Assembly (NCBI RefSeq): GCF_051175315.1
Contig: NZ_CP195100.1
Span: forward strand, 4,278,001 to 4,342,000
DNA: 64,000 nt
DNA from: Tundrisphaera sp051175315
GTDB taxonomy: Bacteria; Planctomycetota; Planctomycetia; Isosphaerales; Isosphaeraceae
Reading direction: 5' to 3'
Every line of letters starts with the position of its first letter. Within the stretch, counting starts at the first letter, position 1. Made by a program: the position numbers and the translations under genes. Of the stretch, positions 63,953 through 64,000 are shown piece by piece. Under the pieces are notes generated by a model. The model ran no database searches. It worked only from the letters and a program-made list of their open reading frames with translations, and was not told where the DNA came from.

Positions 63953-64000
63953 ATGCGCCTGATCACGCGGATTTCCCTGGGGGCCCTGGCCCTGGCCGGC
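63953..64000 (+). CDS. start of a secreted protein (truncated by window end)
   Basis: Only 16 codons are inside the window: MRLITRISLGALALAG, a signal-peptide-like start from ATG 63953 with GAGG about 8 nt upstream. The mature protein is not visible. An inverted repeat GGAATT...AATTCC lies at about 63870-63895 in the spacer. Confidence 0.55.
   Translation, partial: MRLITRISLGALALAG

Overview
This is a high-GC planctomycete chromosome segment, most likely from the order Isosphaerales (family Isosphaeraceae). Four lines of evidence read from the sequence support this. There are DUF1501/DUF1549 secreted protein pairs and a very large PVC-type CxxCH cytochrome protein. There is a DUF1559 prepilin-like protein and there are PEP-CTERM proteins. 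One secreted protein carries the planctomycete N-terminal motif of the LExRxLLA type. Finally, there are sulfatases plus a formylglycine-generating enzyme. The assignment to family is inference; the 16S gene present here (about 19255-20765) would settle it.

Layout. 1-8207: tail of a DUF1501/DUF1549 pair, a TM/zinc-ribbon protein, rtcB, a TPR-thioredoxin protein and a PEP-CTERM protein. 8397-12863: purB and gdhA on the minus strand, separated by a lower-GC island with a SUKH-3-like immunity gene, two hypothetical loci (one probably frameshifted) and palindromic repeats. 12994-18480: a creatininase-family enzyme, a CusF-SCO1 fusion lipoprotein, an ArsR regulator with a FluC/CrcB fluoride channel, and topoisomerase III. 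18786-24530: a complete linked rRNA operon (promoter, boxA-like sites, 16S, spacer without tRNA, 23S, 5S, 18-bp terminator hairpin). 24588-31132: a polyphosphate:AMP phosphotransferase, two SnoaL-like secreted proteins flanking a glycine-rich surface protein, and a formylglycine-generating-type enzyme. 31126-36176: a six-gene minus-strand cluster that fits trans-4-hydroxy-L-proline catabolism (2-epimerase, three-component D-hydroxyproline dehydrogenase, DapA-family deaminase) with a small TM/zinc-ribbon protein embedded in it. 36286-50149: secreted and surface proteins (giant cytochrome c/propeller protein, DUF1559 protein and lipoprotein, a possible PD-(D/E)XK protein, an M14 peptidase, DUF1501, two sulfatases). 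50150-50931: a gene-free block of nested inverted repeats and a roughly 46-nt-periodic repeat array. 50932-58497: a transglutaminase operon, a BON-domain protein, an operon of holA, an 83-aa protein and a CDF transporter, and wecB. 58647-64000: a secreted protein, a divergent pair of related secreted proteins, arfB, a small conserved protein, an XRE regulator and the start of a secreted protein.

How the genes connect. Both sulfatases carry the C-x-P-x-R motif that the FGE-type enzyme at 29972-31132 could convert to formylglycine. The hydroxyproline cluster would deliver 2-oxoglutarate semialdehyde; no matching aldehyde dehydrogenase is in the window. The most unusual material is the repeat structure at 10398-11164 and 50191-50783, the lower-GC immunity-gene island, and the divergent pair of paralogous surface proteins at 59556-62350. 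No clearly new multi-gene system was found that could be claimed with confidence.
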